From Bisbaumannia salifodinae (GTDB lineage: Bacteria > Pseudomonadota > Gammaproteobacteria > Pseudomonadales > Halomonadaceae): a DNA stretch of 64,000 nucleotides. The translations under genes and the position numbers were made by a program. The stretch lies in assembly GCF_039522585.1 (NCBI RefSeq), contig NZ_BAAADR010000012.1; one strand, 5' to 3'. Below, in pieces: positions 10,927 through 22,316 of this stretch. Within the stretch, counting starts at the first letter, position 1; every line of letters begins with the position of its first letter. The notes beneath the pieces are model-generated. The model was given only the letters and a program-made list of their open reading frames with translations, was not told where the DNA came from and did no database searches.

Positions 10927-11688
10927 TCAGGGTTTCAGGGCCCGATGGACATAGAGATCATAGCGGCTGGTCTTGCCTTCCAGCACATGCTGGGGGGCCG
11001 GGCCGGCGATGGGCGGCGCCTTGCGCGGCCGCTTCACCACCACCCGGTGGGTGGCCGTATCCAGGGCCGCCTCCAGTAGCCGCGGCGCGTCGGCGTCGTC
11101 GCCGGCGAGCTCCCGGAACAGCCGCATCTCCTTCTTGACCAGCGCCGACTTGTCGCGGTGGGGAAACATCGGATCCAGGTGAATCACCTGGGGCGGGAAG
11201 CCCGTGGCCGCCAGGATGGCGGCCAGCTCGTGGCCGGCATCGGCCCAGGCCAGGCGCATCCGCGCGACGATCTCGCCCACCTCCGGGTCGCCGGCGGCCC
11301 GGGCCAGGCCGTCCTCGAGCAGGGAGGCGATGGCCGCCACCCGCTCCACCAGCAGTACCTCGGCGCCGAGGCTGGCCAGCACGAAGGCGTCGCGGCCCAG
11401 CCCCGCGGTGGCGTCGACGATATGCGGGGTCACCCCCTTGCCGAGGCCACAGGCCTTGGCCACCAGCTGGCCTCGGCCGCCGCCGAACTGACGACGATGG
11501 GCCACCTTGCCGGCCAGGAAGTCCACCGCCAGCGGCTTGCCGTAGACCCTGGGATCGCCGGCCAGCACCAGCCGGCCCGCCTCGTGGCGCAGCACCAGGG
11601 TCGCCCGTTCGCCCCGGGGCAGGCCCAGCCGCTCGGCCAGGGCGGCATCGGCCACCGCCAGGCTCGGCGGCGCCTCGTCCGGGCTCAT
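10927..11688 (-). CDS. rsmJ: 16S rRNA m2G1516 methyltransferase RsmJ
   Basis: A 253-residue Rossmann-fold SAM methyltransferase with motif I VDATAGLGRDAFVLASLG, the catalytic-region motif HLDPMFPHR and the RsmJ signature VVKRPRKAPPI near the C-terminus. RsmJ (YhiQ) makes N2-methyl-G1516 in 16S rRNA. The start codon overlaps the tsaB stop by 4 bp (ATGA), so the two are translationally coupled: an rRNA-modification gene with a tRNA-modification gene. Confidence 0.95.
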   Translation of the reverse strand: MSPDEAPPSLAVADAALAERLGLPRGERATLVLRHEAGRLVLAGDPRVYGKPLAVDFLAGKVAHRRQFGGGRGQLVAKACGLGKGVTPHIVDATAGLGRDAFVLASLGAEVLLVERVAAIASLLEDGLARAAGDPEVGEIVARMRLAWADAGHELAAILAATGFPPQVIHLDPMFPHRDKSALVKKEMRLFRELAGDDADAPRLLEAALDTATHRVVVKRPRKAPPIAGPAPQHVLEGKTSRYDLYVHRALKP

Positions 11689-12374
11689 CGGCTCTTCTTC
11701 CAGGCCACCTGATCACGCAGATAGATCGGCTGCACCCGATGCGGCGCCTCGCCTTCGCCGGCGGCGAAGGCCTCGGCGGCCAGGCGCACCATCGCCTCGG
11801 CGCCGGGCTCCTCGTCCACCAGGCACTGGCCCACCCCGGCCTGCAGGGTGGCCGGCATGGCCTCCCACAGCGCCCAGCCGGAGCCCACGCCGATCCAATC
11901 CCGCTCCTCCTGTCCTGCCGGCAGGGTCAGGCGCTCAGGCGGCAGCACCGCCTCCTCGCCGATCAGGGTGACTCGCCCCGCCTCGCAGTGGTAGGCCGCC
12001 GCATAGACCTCGCCCATGCGCGCATCCAGGGCCGGCAGCACATGGCGCAGGTGCAGGCGCCGATGGGCGGCCAGGGCCAGGGCCGCCAGGGTCGAGACCC
12101 CCAGCAGCGGTCGCTCCAGGCCATAGGCCAGGCCCTGGGCGGCGCCGGCGGCGATCCGCAACCCGGTGAAGGAGCCCGGTCCACGGCCATAGGCCAGGGC
12201 ATCCAGGGCGCTCAGCGGCAACCCCGCCTCGGCCAGCAGCTCCCGGGCCATGGGCAGCAGCCGACGGGTGTGTTCGCGGGGCGCCACCACGAAGCGGGCG
12301 GTCACCTCGCCGTCATGCCAGAGGGCGGCGGAACAGGCGCTCGAGGAGGCATCCAGGGCCAGCAGGGTCGACAT
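11685..12374 (-). CDS. tsaB: tRNA t6A37 biosynthesis protein TsaB
   Basis: TsaB is the inactive ASKHA-fold partner of TsaD in N6-threonylcarbamoyladenosine synthesis at A37 of ANN-decoding tRNAs. The 229-residue start at 12374 gives the family N-terminus MSTLLALDASS; the longer frame was rejected. GRGPGSFTGLRIA and LDARMGEVY are TsaB signatures. A TATAAT lies 34-39 bp upstream. It is the first gene of a tsaB-rsmJ pair. TrmO, which methylates t6A, is encoded 8 kb away on the other strand. Confidence 0.95.
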   Translation of the reverse strand: MSTLLALDASSSACSAALWHDGEVTARFVVAPREHTRRLLPMARELLAEAGLPLSALDALAYGRGPGSFTGLRIAAGAAQGLAYGLERPLLGVSTLAALALAAHRRLHLRHVLPALDARMGEVYAAAYHCEAGRVTLIGEEAVLPPERLTLPAGQEERDWIGVGSGWALWEAMPATLQAGVGQCLVDEEPGAEAMVRLAAEAFAAGEGEAPHRVQPIYLRDQVAWKKSR

Positions 12375-12407
12375 AGGGCGGTCACGGGCGTGAAGGGTGG
12401 AGGCGGC

Positions 12408-12413
12408 ATTATA
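12408..12413 (-). promoter_or_regulatory. -10 box TATAAT upstream of tsaB
   Basis: A perfect TATAAT on the minus strand between the adk terminator and the tsaB ATG. The -35 region is not consensus. Confidence 0.5.
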
Positions 12414-12441
12414 TACGCCGCCCACCCGGCAGGGAAAACGA

Positions 12442-12468
12442 CACGGGCCCGCCAATGGCGAGCCCGTG
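12442..12468 (-). terminator. Intrinsic terminator of adk
   Basis: Stem CACGGGC/GCCCGTG with an inner CGCC/GGCG stem across one mismatch, followed on the minus strand by TCGTTTTCC. Confidence 0.75.
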
Positions 12469-12489
12469 ATATTACCTGCGGGGCGCGAC

Positions 12490-13146
12490 TTAGCCCTCCA
12501 GGGCCTCGATCACCTGACGGGTGATCTCGTCGACGCTGCCCACGCCCTCGACCCGGTGATAGGCCGGGGCCGCGGCGGCGTCCTGCTTGGCCCACTGCTG
12601 GTAGTAGTCGACCAGGGGCGCGGTCTGGTCATGGTAGACCGCCAGGCGGTTACGCACCGTGGCCTCCTGATCGTCGTCACGCTGGATCAGCGCCTCGCCG
12701 GTGACGTCGTCCTTGCCGGCCTCCTTGGGCGGATTGTACTCCACGTGATAGACGCGGCCGGAGCCCGGGTGCACGCGGCGACCCGCCAGGCGCTTGACGA
12801 TCTCCTCGTCCTCGACGGCGATCTCCAGCACATGGTCGATCTTCACCGCCGCGTCCTTCATGGCCTCGGCCTGGGGAATGGTGCGCGGGAAGCCGTCGAA
12901 CAGGAAGCCGTTCTCGCAGTCGGGCTGGGCGATACGCTCCTTGACCAGGGCGATGATGATCTCATCGGAGACCAGGCCACCGCTGGTCATGATCTCCTTG
13001 ACCTTGAGACCCAGCTCGCTGCCTTCCTTGACCGCGGCGCGCAGCATGTCCCCGGTGGAGATCTGGGGAATCTTGAAACGCTCGCAGATGAACTGAGCCT
13101 GGGTTCCCTTGCCGGCCCCGGGGGCACCCAACAGGATAAGACGCAT
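12490..13146 (-). CDS. adk: Adenylate kinase
   Basis: Interconverts ATP + AMP and 2 ADP. The 218 residues include the P-loop GAPGAGKGT (about 7-15), the NMP-binding segment with QISTGDMLR, FDGFPRT, and the LID start GRRVHPGSGRVYHVEYNPP, which lacks zinc cysteines as usual in proteobacteria. The frame opens with TTG-ATG; the ATG at 13146, with AAGGAG upstream, is taken as start. It is a monocistronic unit between its own terminator and the aceF terminator. Confidence 0.98.
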   Translation of the reverse strand: MRLILLGAPGAGKGTQAQFICERFKIPQISTGDMLRAAVKEGSELGLKVKEIMTSGGLVSDEIIIALVKERIAQPDCENGFLFDGFPRTIPQAEAMKDAAVKIDHVLEIAVEDEEIVKRLAGRRVHPGSGRVYHVEYNPPKEAGKDDVTGEALIQRDDDQEATVRNRLAVYHDQTAPLVDYYQQWAKQDAAAAPAYHRVEGVGSVDEITRQVIEALEG

Positions 13147-13359
13147 CAATCATGCTCCTTGAGACGAGTTGAGAAAGTTTATCGAAAAAATGGAATTCGG
13201 AGACGATACCCGGGCGGCGACGGCGACACAAGCCGGCAAGCTGTCGCACCATCCCGGCGCCGGAAGATTTTCTTCTTGAGCGACAAGACGTTGTGCCACC
13301 ACTAGCACTTTGGTCTGGACGCCGTTGCATCGTCCATGTCGCTTTTGCATGACCACAAA

Positions 13360-13390
13360 CGCCAACGGCGCCCAGCGGGCGCCGTTGGCG
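13360..13390 (-). terminator. Intrinsic terminator of the aceE-aceF operon
   Basis: An 11-bp GC-rich stem (13360-13370 with 13380-13390) around a 9-base loop; the minus strand continues TTTGTGG. It lies 20 bp past the aceF stop. Between it and adk (13147-13359) no gene is seen. Confidence 0.75.
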
Positions 13391-13410
13391 GGACTCGCGT
13401 CCGGCCTAAC

Positions 13411-15402
13411 TCACAGCAACAGGCGACGGATATCCGTCAGCACCTGGCCGAGGAAGGCGGTGAAGCGCGCCGCATCGGCGCCATTGACCGCCCGGTGGTC
13501 GTAGGAGAGCGACAGCGGCATCATCAGCCGCGGCGCGAACTCGCTACCATTCCACACCGGCTTCATCGACGCCTTGGAGACGCCGAGGATGGCGACCTCC
13601 GGGGCGTTGACGATGGGCGTGAAGGCGGTACCGCCGATGGAGCCCAGGCTGGAGATGGTGAAGCAGCCACCGGTCATCTCCTCGCGCTTGAGCTTCTTCG
13701 ACTGGGCCTTGCCGGCCAGCTCCACGGTCTCCTTGGCCAGCTCGATCAGCGACTTCTTGTCGGCGTCGCGGACCACCGGCACCATCAGGCCATCCGGGGT
13801 GTCCACGGCGATGCCGATATGCACGTACTTCTTGTGCACCAGGGTCTCGCCGTCGCTCTTCAGGCTGACGTTGAACTGCGGGAACTTGCGCAGCGCGAAG
13901 GCACAGGCCTTGATCAGGAAGGGCAGCGGCGTGAGCTTGGCGCCCTGGGCCTCCGCCTCGGCCTTCATCGACTTGCGGAAGGCCTCCAGCTCGGTGATGT
14001 CCGCCTCGTCGAACTGAGTCACATGGGGCACGTTGAGCCAGCTGCGATGCAGGTTGGTGGCGCCCATCTTCATCAGGCGACCCATCGGCTTCTCTTCGAT
14101 CTCGCCGAACTGACTGAAGTCCTGATCGGGAATCGGCGGGATGCCGGCGCCAGAAGCGGCGGGGGCCGCGGCCTGACCCTTGCCCTGGTTGGCGATGACC
14201 TGCTTGACGTAGCCGTGCAGGTCCTCCTTGACGATCCGCCCCTTGGGCCCGCTGGGGGTCACCTGGGTGAGATCGACGCCCAGCTCGCGGGCCAGCATGC
14301 GCACCGCCGGACCGGCATGCACGCGCTTGCCGTCACGGGCCTGGCCGGTGGCTGGCTGCCCCGCGGCCAGGCCGGCGGCGGGTGCCGCGGGCTTGGCGGC
14401 CTGGGGCGCCGGCTTGGCCGGCTCCGCCGCGCCCTGCGGGGCCGGGGCGGCCTGCTTGGCCGGCTGGGCGGCGGGAGCGCCGGCGGTCTCGATCACGCCG
14501 ATCAGGTCGCCTTCGCTGAGGGTGTCACCCTCTTTCACCGACAGCTCGACGATCTTGCCCTTGTAGGGGCTCGGCACGTCCATGGAGGCCTTGTCGGACT
14601 CCAGGGTGACCAGGGCATCTTCCTCGTCCACCTCGTCGCCCACGGCCACGGCGATCTCGATCACCGGCACGTCGCTGGAACCGGACAGGTCGGGGACCCG
14701 GATCTCCTTGCGCTGGGGCTCGCCGCCGGCGGCCGGGGCCTCCTCGGCGGGCGCCGGAGCCGCTTCCTGGGCCGGGGCGGCCTGCTGCTGCGGCGCCGGG
14801 GCGGCCTCCTCGGCGCCGCCCTCGATCTCGACGGTGCCGATCAGGTCGCCCTCGGAGACGCTGTCACCAACCTTGACGGCCAGGCTGAGCAGCTTGCCGC
14901 CATGGGGGCTGGGCACGTCCATGGAGGCCTTGTCGGACTCCAGGGTGATCAGGGTGTCTTCCTCGGCGATCTCCTCGCCTTCGGCCACCGCCACCTCGAT
15001 GATCTCCACCTCCGAGGAGCCGCCCAGGTCGGGGACCCGGATCTCCACGGTCTGCTTGCCACCGGCGGGCTTGGCCGCGGGCTTGGCTTCCTCGGCGGCC
15101 GGCGCCTCGGGGGCGGACGCCTGCGGCTCGGCCTGGGCCGGCTCGGGCTCGGCGTCGCCGCCACCCTCGGCTTCCAGCTCGAGGATATCGTCACCCTCGG
15201 AGACGCTATCGCCCTCCTTGACCAGGATCTTCACGACCTTGCCGCCCTTGGGGGACGGCACGTCCATGCTGGCCTTGTCGGATTCCAGGGTAATCAGGGT
15301 GTCTTCGGCCTCGATCACATCACCTTCGGACACCGCGATCTCGATGATTTCGACACCTTCGCTTCCGCCGATGTCGGGGACTTTGATGATTTCGCTACTC
15401 AA
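13411..15402 (-). CDS. aceF: Pyruvate dehydrogenase complex E2, dihydrolipoyl acetyltransferase
   Basis: Transfers acetyl groups from lipoyl-lysine to CoA in the pyruvate dehydrogenase core. The 663 residues contain three tandem lipoyl domains, each with ESDKASMDVPSP; the lipoylated lysines are K43, K158 and K271. Ala/Pro/Glu-rich linkers follow, then a peripheral-subunit-binding domain (AVRMLARELGVDLTQV) and the catalytic domain ending with DHRAVNGADAARF. The start is TTG at 15402, 7 bp after AGGAG, and begins SSEIIKVPDIG as expected. It follows aceE by 100 bp. No lpd gene is present here. Confidence 0.97.
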   Translation of the reverse strand: MSSEIIKVPDIGGSEGVEIIEIAVSEGDVIEAEDTLITLESDKASMDVPSPKGGKVVKILVKEGDSVSEGDDILELEAEGGGDAEPEPAQAEPQASAPEAPAAEEAKPAAKPAGGKQTVEIRVPDLGGSSEVEIIEVAVAEGEEIAEEDTLITLESDKASMDVPSPHGGKLLSLAVKVGDSVSEGDLIGTVEIEGGAEEAAPAPQQQAAPAQEAAPAPAEEAPAAGGEPQRKEIRVPDLSGSSDVPVIEIAVAVGDEVDEEDALVTLESDKASMDVPSPYKGKIVELSVKEGDTLSEGDLIGVIETAGAPAAQPAKQAAPAPQGAAEPAKPAPQAAKPAAPAAGLAAGQPATGQARDGKRVHAGPAVRMLARELGVDLTQVTPSGPKGRIVKEDLHGYVKQVIANQGKGQAAAPAASGAGIPPIPDQDFSQFGEIEEKPMGRLMKMGATNLHRSWLNVPHVTQFDEADITELEAFRKSMKAEAEAQGAKLTPLPFLIKACAFALRKFPQFNVSLKSDGETLVHKKYVHIGIAVDTPDGLMVPVVRDADKKSLIELAKETVELAGKAQSKKLKREEMTGGCFTISSLGSIGGTAFTPIVNAPEVAILGVSKASMKPVWNGSEFAPRLMMPLSLSYDHRAVNGADAARFTAFLGQVLTDIRRLLL

Positions 15403-15502
15403 GGTCGCGCTCCTCTCGAATCTTGCGTGCCGCAGGCGCCGCCTCCCGTCTGGGGAGGCGCCGGTCGCACCGGCCGGCGCCTGCTGCTAGCTGGTCAACG
15501 GC

Positions 15503-18175
<2,673 letters not shown>

Positions 18176-18481
18176 AGACGTCTCTCCAAATGAAGATTTT
18201 TTGTCAGTCTGCCCTCACCCGGGGGTCGAGGGGCGTGTGGCGCTCTTCAGTGCGGGCGCGGCCTTCTGGTGGGCCGCATCTCCGGAAAAGGTAGGCTGTA
18301 GTTTCTTTACAGACCGGCGTCGATGACGCATGAATTCCGGCATGAAGATACCGCAAACGCTGGCTTGTGCCAATGACAACGAATATGGAAATTTTTTCCA
18401 CATACGTCATTGCACTGCAACACAAGGCGTTGTGCCTGCCTCGGGACAGCCTAGACCAAGGCGCAATGCCTTGTAGTCAAG
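18176..18481. other. Gap upstream of aceE (about 306 bp): promoter region, no gene seen
   Basis: Holds the aceE 5' region, a nested inverted repeat at 18371-18412, and two small hairpins: CACAA/TTGTG at 18421-18434, and CAAGGC/GCCTTG at 18457-18473 just past ampD, which may serve as its terminator. The middle part is AT-richer than its surroundings. Confidence 0.7.
18371..18412. promoter_or_regulatory. Nested inverted repeats, candidate operator upstream of aceE
   Basis: The outer arms CAATGAC (18371-18377) and GTCATTG (18406-18412) pair perfectly. Within them, nearly concentric, lies TGGAAA-TTT-TTTCCA (18386-18400). No U tract follows, so a protein site or cruciform is more likely than a terminator. 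Confidence 0.45.
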
Positions 18482-19042
18482 CTACAGGATTTCGGCCGCC
18501 AGGCAGCGCCTCAGGTAGGCCCAGTCGAAGGCCGGCCCCGGGTCGGTCTTGCGCAGGGGAGCGATGCGGGCATGGCTGGTGAAGCGTCGAGGCGTGATCT
18601 CGGGATAGGCATGGCAGAGGTCGGCGAGGACCCGGGCCAGGGTGCGGTACTGGGCGTCCCGGTAGGGGGAGACCTCGTCCCCCTCCAGCTCGATGCCCAC
18701 CGAGAAGTCGTTGAGCTCGCCCCGCCAGCGCCGGCCGTCGAACCAGCGTGAGCGGCCGGCGTGCCACGCACGCCGATCGAAGGGCACGAACTGTACCGCC
18801 TCGCCGTCGCGGCGAATCAACAGGTGCGCCGAGACCCGGAGGCCGGCGATCTCGGCGAAGAAGGGGTGCGCCTCGGGGTCCAGGGTATTGGTGAAGAGGC
18901 GCTCGATATGCTCGCCGCCGAACTCCCCCGGCGGCAGGCTGATGGAGTGCAGCACCACCGCCGAGACCTCTCCCGTCGGCCGCGCATTATGGTTGGGCGA
19001 GATCACCCGCCGCGCCGATTGCCACCAGCCCTGTTCGATCAT
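18482..19042 (-). CDS. ampD: 1,6-anhydro-N-acetylmuramyl-L-alanine amidase AmpD
   Basis: A cytoplasmic zinc amidase of the N-acetylmuramoyl-L-alanine amidase type 2 fold that removes peptide from anhydromuropeptides during wall recycling. The 186 residues include SPNHNARP, the zinc His in VVLHSISLPP, and the C-terminal His and Asp ligands in SHARIAPLRKTDPGPAFDW. The ATG follows GGAGGCGAG. It is divergent from nadC, as in many gammaproteobacteria. No ampC or ampR gene is visible here. Confidence 0.95.
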   Translation of the reverse strand: MIEQGWWQSARRVISPNHNARPTGEVSAVVLHSISLPPGEFGGEHIERLFTNTLDPEAHPFFAEIAGLRVSAHLLIRRDGEAVQFVPFDRRAWHAGRSRWFDGRRWRGELNDFSVGIELEGDEVSPYRDAQYRTLARVLADLCHAYPEITPRRFTSHARIAPLRKTDPGPAFDWAYLRRCLAAEIL

Positions 19043-19067
19043 CTCGCCTCCCCCGACCTCGATTCCC

Positions 19068-19073
19068 TATAAT
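19068..19073 (+). promoter_or_regulatory. -10 box TATAAT upstream of nadC
   Basis: A perfect TATAAT 46 bp before the nadC ATG. It supports the ATG at 19120 over in-frame starts at 19072 and 19084, which would overlap the -10 box or lie close to the transcript start. Confidence 0.55.
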
Positions 19074-19119
19074 GGCGGCCAGTATGGCATATCCCCTCAC
19101 CAGCCCGGAGCCAGGCCCC

Positions 19120-19977
19120 ATGCATTACCACCAAGCCCTCGCCGAAGAGATTCGTGACGCCGCCGCCCGGCTGCTGGCGGAGGACGTCGGCCCCGGCGAT
19201 ATCACCGCCGAGCTGATCCCCGCCCAGCAGTGGGCCAAGGCCCGGGTGCTGACCCGGGAGGCCTGCGTGCTGTGCGGCGTGGCCTGGGTCGACGAGATCT
19301 TCCGCCGCCTGGATGCCCGGGTCAGCCTGCGCTGGCACGCCGCCGACGGCGACCGCCTGGAAGCCGATAGCGTCTTCCTGGAGCTGGAAGGGCCGGCCCG
19401 CACCCTGCTCACCGGCGAGCGGGCGGCGCTCAATCTGCTGCAGACCCTCTCCGCCACCGCCAGCCGTACCCGCCACTATGTGGACCTGCTGCAGGGTACC
19501 GGGGTTCGCCTGCTGGATACCCGCAAGACCCTGCCGGGGCTGCGCCTGGCTCAGAAGTATGCGGTGACCTGCGGCGGCGGCCATAACCATCGTATCGGCC
19601 TCTATGATGCCTTCCTGATCAAGGAGAATCATATCGCCGCCTGCGGCGGTATCGCCGCGGCGGTGAGGGAGGCCCGGGATATCGCCAACGACCTGCCGGT
19701 GGAGGTGGAGGTGGAGACCTTCGACGAACTGGATCAGGCCCTGGCCGCGGGGGCCGATATCATCATGCTCGACAACTTCGACCTGGGAGCGCTGCGCGAG
19801 GCGGTGACCCGCACCGCCGGCCGCGCCACCCTGGAGGCCTCCGGCAATGTCGACGAGACCACCCTTCGCGCCATCGCCGAGACCGGCGTGGACTGCATCT
19901 CCAGCGGCGCCCTGACCAAGGGCGTGGAGGCCATCGACCTGTCGATGCGCCTCACCGAGACCTGGGAGGCCCGCTAG
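19120..19977 (+). CDS. nadC: Nicotinate-nucleotide pyrophosphorylase (quinolinate phosphoribosyltransferase)
   Basis: Converts quinolinate and PRPP to nicotinate mononucleotide in de novo NAD synthesis. The 285 residues carry the QPRTase signatures ERAALNLLQTLSATA, DTRKTLPGLR, GGGHNHRIGLYDAFLIKENH and IMLDNFDL. The start at 19120 lies after GGAG and gives MHYHQAL. nadA, which makes quinolinate, is also in this window at about 28 kb. trmO begins 3 bp after the stop, so the two are co-transcribed. Confidence 0.97.
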   Translation: MHYHQALAEEIRDAAARLLAEDVGPGDITAELIPAQQWAKARVLTREACVLCGVAWVDEIFRRLDARVSLRWHAADGDRLEADSVFLELEGPARTLLTGERAALNLLQTLSATASRTRHYVDLLQGTGVRLLDTRKTLPGLRLAQKYAVTCGGGHNHRIGLYDAFLIKENHIAACGGIAAAVREARDIANDLPVEVEVETFDELDQALAAGADIIMLDNFDLGALREAVTRTAGRATLEASGNVDETTLRAIAETGVDCISSGALTKGVEAIDLSMRLTETWEAR

Positions 19978-19980
19978 GGC

Positions 19981-20697
19981 ATGGTCACGTCACCGGCGAG
20001 CCAGACCTTCGCCCTGGAGGCCATCGGCCGTATCGAGAGCGACTACCCGGACAAGTTCGGCATCCCCCGCCAGCCGGGCCTGGCCCCGGCGGCCCGCGCC
20101 GAGCTGGTGCTCGAGGGCGCCTATGCCGACCCCCTGGCGGTGCGCGGCCTGGACGCCTTCAGCCACCTCTGGCTGACCTTCGTCTTCCACCACAGCCCCG
20201 CGCGCTGGACGCCCCTGGTGCGCCCGCCGCGCCTGGGAGGAAACGCCAAGGTGGGGGTCTTCGCCAGCCGCAGCACCCATCGCCCCAACCGCCTGGGCCT
20301 CTCCCTGGTGGAGCTGGTGGGTATCGATACCCGGGACGGGGTGCGCCTGCACCTGGCCGGCTGCGACCTGGTCAACGGCACCCCGGTGCTGGATATCAAG
20401 CCCTACCTGCCCTGGGCCGAGGCGCACCCCGAGGCCCGCGCCGGCTTCGCTCCCGAGGCGCCGCCCCAAGTCCCCGTGGGCTTCGAGGCGGCGGCCCGGG
20501 CGACCCTGGCCCGCCGCGCCGACGGCGACGAGCTGAGCGCGCTGATATGCCAGGTGCTGGCCCAGGACCCGCGCCCCGCCTACCACCGCGAGAAGGCCGA
20601 CGCCGAGCGCCTCTATGGCGTGCGCCTGCGCGATATCGACGTGCGCTTTCGCGCCGAGGACGACGGCTTCCGGGTGGTGGAGATCGTCCCCGCCTAA
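19981..20697 (+). CDS. trmO: tRNA t6A37 N6-methyltransferase TrmO (TsaA family)
   Basis: TrmO methylates t6A37 to m6t6A in tRNA-Thr(GGU) using a beta-barrel SAM fold. The 238 residues include the TsaA core: IGRIESDYPDKFGIPRQPGL at the start, FSHLWLTFVFH, GVFASRSTHRPNRLGLSLV, and NGTPVLDIKPYLP. A C-terminal extension (about 165-238) with RPAYHREK fits full-length gammaproteobacterial TrmO. It starts 3 bp after nadC. Its substrate modification needs TsaB, encoded at about 12 kb. Confidence 0.93.
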   Translation: MVTSPASQTFALEAIGRIESDYPDKFGIPRQPGLAPAARAELVLEGAYADPLAVRGLDAFSHLWLTFVFHHSPARWTPLVRPPRLGGNAKVGVFASRSTHRPNRLGLSLVELVGIDTRDGVRLHLAGCDLVNGTPVLDIKPYLPWAEAHPEARAGFAPEAPPQVPVGFEAAARATLARRADGDELSALICQVLAQDPRPAYHREKADAERLYGVRLRDIDVRFRAEDDGFRVVEIVPA

Positions 20698-20700
20698 GAC

Positions 20701-20729
20701 GACAACGCCCTCACAAGGAGGGCGTTGTC
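20701..20729. terminator. Terminator-like hairpin between convergent trmO and purC
   Basis: A 12-bp perfect stem (20701-20712 with 20718-20729) and 5-base loop, immediately after trmO. No long T tract on either side. Confidence 0.6.
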
Positions 20730-20747
20730 TCGGGTGCGGCGACGGGA

Positions 20748-21461
20748 TCAGGCGAAGTCGATGCCGATCCGGCGGCCCACTTCCTCGTAGGCCTCGATCA
20801 CCCCGCCCAGGCCCTGGCGGAAACGGTCCTTGTCGAGCTTCTCGCGGGTCTCGGCGTCCCACAGGCGGCAGCCGTCCGGGGAGAACTCGTCGCCCAGCAC
20901 GATCTCGCCGTGGAAGAGACCGAACTCCAGCTTGTAGTCGACCAGCAGCATGCCGCCGTCGGCGAACAGCTGCTTGAGCACCGCGTTGACCTTGAAGGTC
21001 AGCGCCTTCATCTCGGCCAGTTGCTCGGGGGTCGCCCAGCCGAAGGTCTCGGCCAGGGACTCGTTGATCATGGGGTCGCCCTTCTCGTCGTTCTTGAGAA
21101 ACAGCTCGAAGGTGGGCGGCGTCAGGGCCTGGCCCTCGTCCACGCCCAGCCGCTTGACCAGGCTGCCGGCGGCGATATTGCGCACCACGCACTCCACCGG
21201 AATCATCTCCAGCTTCTTGACCACGCACTCGGTATCGGAGAGCAGGGTCTCGAAGTGGGTGGGGATGCCCGCCGCCTGGAGCTTCTCCATGATAAAGGCA
21301 TTGAAGCGGTTGTTGACCATGCCCTTGCGAGCCAGGGCCTCCTTCTTCTTGCCGTCGAAGGCGCTGGTGTCGTCGCGGAAGGTGAGCACCAGGCGATCCG
21401 GGTCGTCGGTGAGATAAACCGACTTGGCCTTGCCGGCGTAGAGTTCTTGACGCTTTTCCAT
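20748..21461 (-). CDS. purC: Phosphoribosylaminoimidazole-succinocarboxamide (SAICAR) synthase
   Basis: Condenses CAIR with aspartate using ATP in purine synthesis. The 237 residues start MEKRQELYAGKAKSVY and contain the SAICAR signatures VECVVRNIAAGS and LVDYKLEFG. The start at 21461, after GGAGAT, was chosen over an upstream in-frame ATG because it matches family starts. It lies last in a dapA-bamC-MBL-purC run; dapA, bamC and purC are also neighbours in E. coli. purL, another step of the pathway, is at about 43 kb. Confidence 0.98.
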   Translation of the reverse strand: MEKRQELYAGKAKSVYLTDDPDRLVLTFRDDTSAFDGKKKEALARKGMVNNRFNAFIMEKLQAAGIPTHFETLLSDTECVVKKLEMIPVECVVRNIAAGSLVKRLGVDEGQALTPPTFELFLKNDEKGDPMINESLAETFGWATPEQLAEMKALTFKVNAVLKQLFADGGMLLVDYKLEFGLFHGEIVLGDEFSPDGCRLWDAETREKLDKDRFRQGLGGVIEAYEEVGRRIGIDFA

Positions 21462-21521
21462 GGGGATCTCCGAAGAGGAACGCGGATACATGCTGACCGG
21501 CATCGGCAGCGGTGTTAAGGG

Positions 21522-22316
21522 TCAGGCGATGGTTTGCCAGCCCAGGCCCTCGTCCTGGGCGGCCACCATCAGCCGGGCGTCGTCGCCGTCGAGCAGCGGC
21601 ACCAGGGCCTCCAGGGCCAGCTCGGGGCGGTTGTTATGCTCCGAGAGGTGGGAGCAGATGATGCGCTGCAGGCGATCCAGCCCTAGCCCCTGGAGTAGCC
21701 GGGCCGCCTGCACATTGGCCAGGTGGCCCCAGTCGCCCCCCACCCGGCGCTTGAGCCTCGGCGGATAGGGCCCCTCGGCGAGCAGCCGGCGATCGTGATT
21801 GCACTCCAGGATCAGCGCGTCGCAGCCACGAAAGGCCTCCACCACATGGGCACTGGGGTGGCCCAGGTCGGTAAGCACCCCCAGTCGGCGCCCGGCGCCC
21901 GAGAGGCAGAATTGTACCGGTTCTCGGGCGTCATGGGGTACGGTCACCGGCTCGATTTCCAGCCCCTTGATCACGAAACGCGCCTGGGGCGTGATCCAGT
22001 GATGCCGCGGCACCCGACCGAGGCGACCGGCGCGCCAGGTGCCCGGGGTCAGGTAGACCGGAATATCGTGACGCCGGGCCAGGGGGCCGACGCCGCCGAT
22101 ATGGTCGCCGTGTTCATGGGTGACCAGGATGGCATCCAACTGGCGCGGGTGCAGGCCCAGGGCGGCCAGGCGCCGCTCGGCCTCACGCATGGTGAAGCCG
22201 CAGTCGATCAGCAACCGCGTCTCGCCGTCGCTGACCAGGGTGGCATTGCCCTTGCTACCGCTCCCCAGGGAGGCGAAGCTCAGGCGCCCCGCCTCGGGAA
22301 GACTCGCCTCGTCCAT
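21522..22316 (-). CDS. MBL-fold hydrolase (WalJ/YycJ-like)
   Basis: The 264-residue metallo-beta-lactamase-fold protein has the zinc motif THEHGDHIGG (about 66-75), an early GSGSKGNATLV strand and downstream ligands in TDLGHPS and LECNHD, like the WalJ/YycJ family of single-domain hydrolases. Its substrate is unknown; relatives have been linked to DNA or nucleotide processing. The start overlaps the bamC stop by one base (TGATG), so translation is coupled. It interrupts the bamC-purC order seen in E. coli. Confidence 0.85.
   Translation of the reverse strand: MDEASLPEAGRLSFASLGSGSKGNATLVSDGETRLLIDCGFTMREAERRLAALGLHPRQLDAILVTHEHGDHIGGVGPLARRHDIPVYLTPGTWRAGRLGRVPRHHWITPQARFVIKGLEIEPVTVPHDAREPVQFCLSGAGRRLGVLTDLGHPSAHVVEAFRGCDALILECNHDRRLLAEGPYPPRLKRRVGGDWGHLANVQAARLLQGLGLDRLQRIICSHLSEHNNRPELALEALVPLLDGDDARLMVAAQDEGLGWQTIA

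Noticed and set aside
18176..18481. PdhR operator upstream of aceE
   Set aside because: No AATTGGT-N3-ACCAATT-like site was found.
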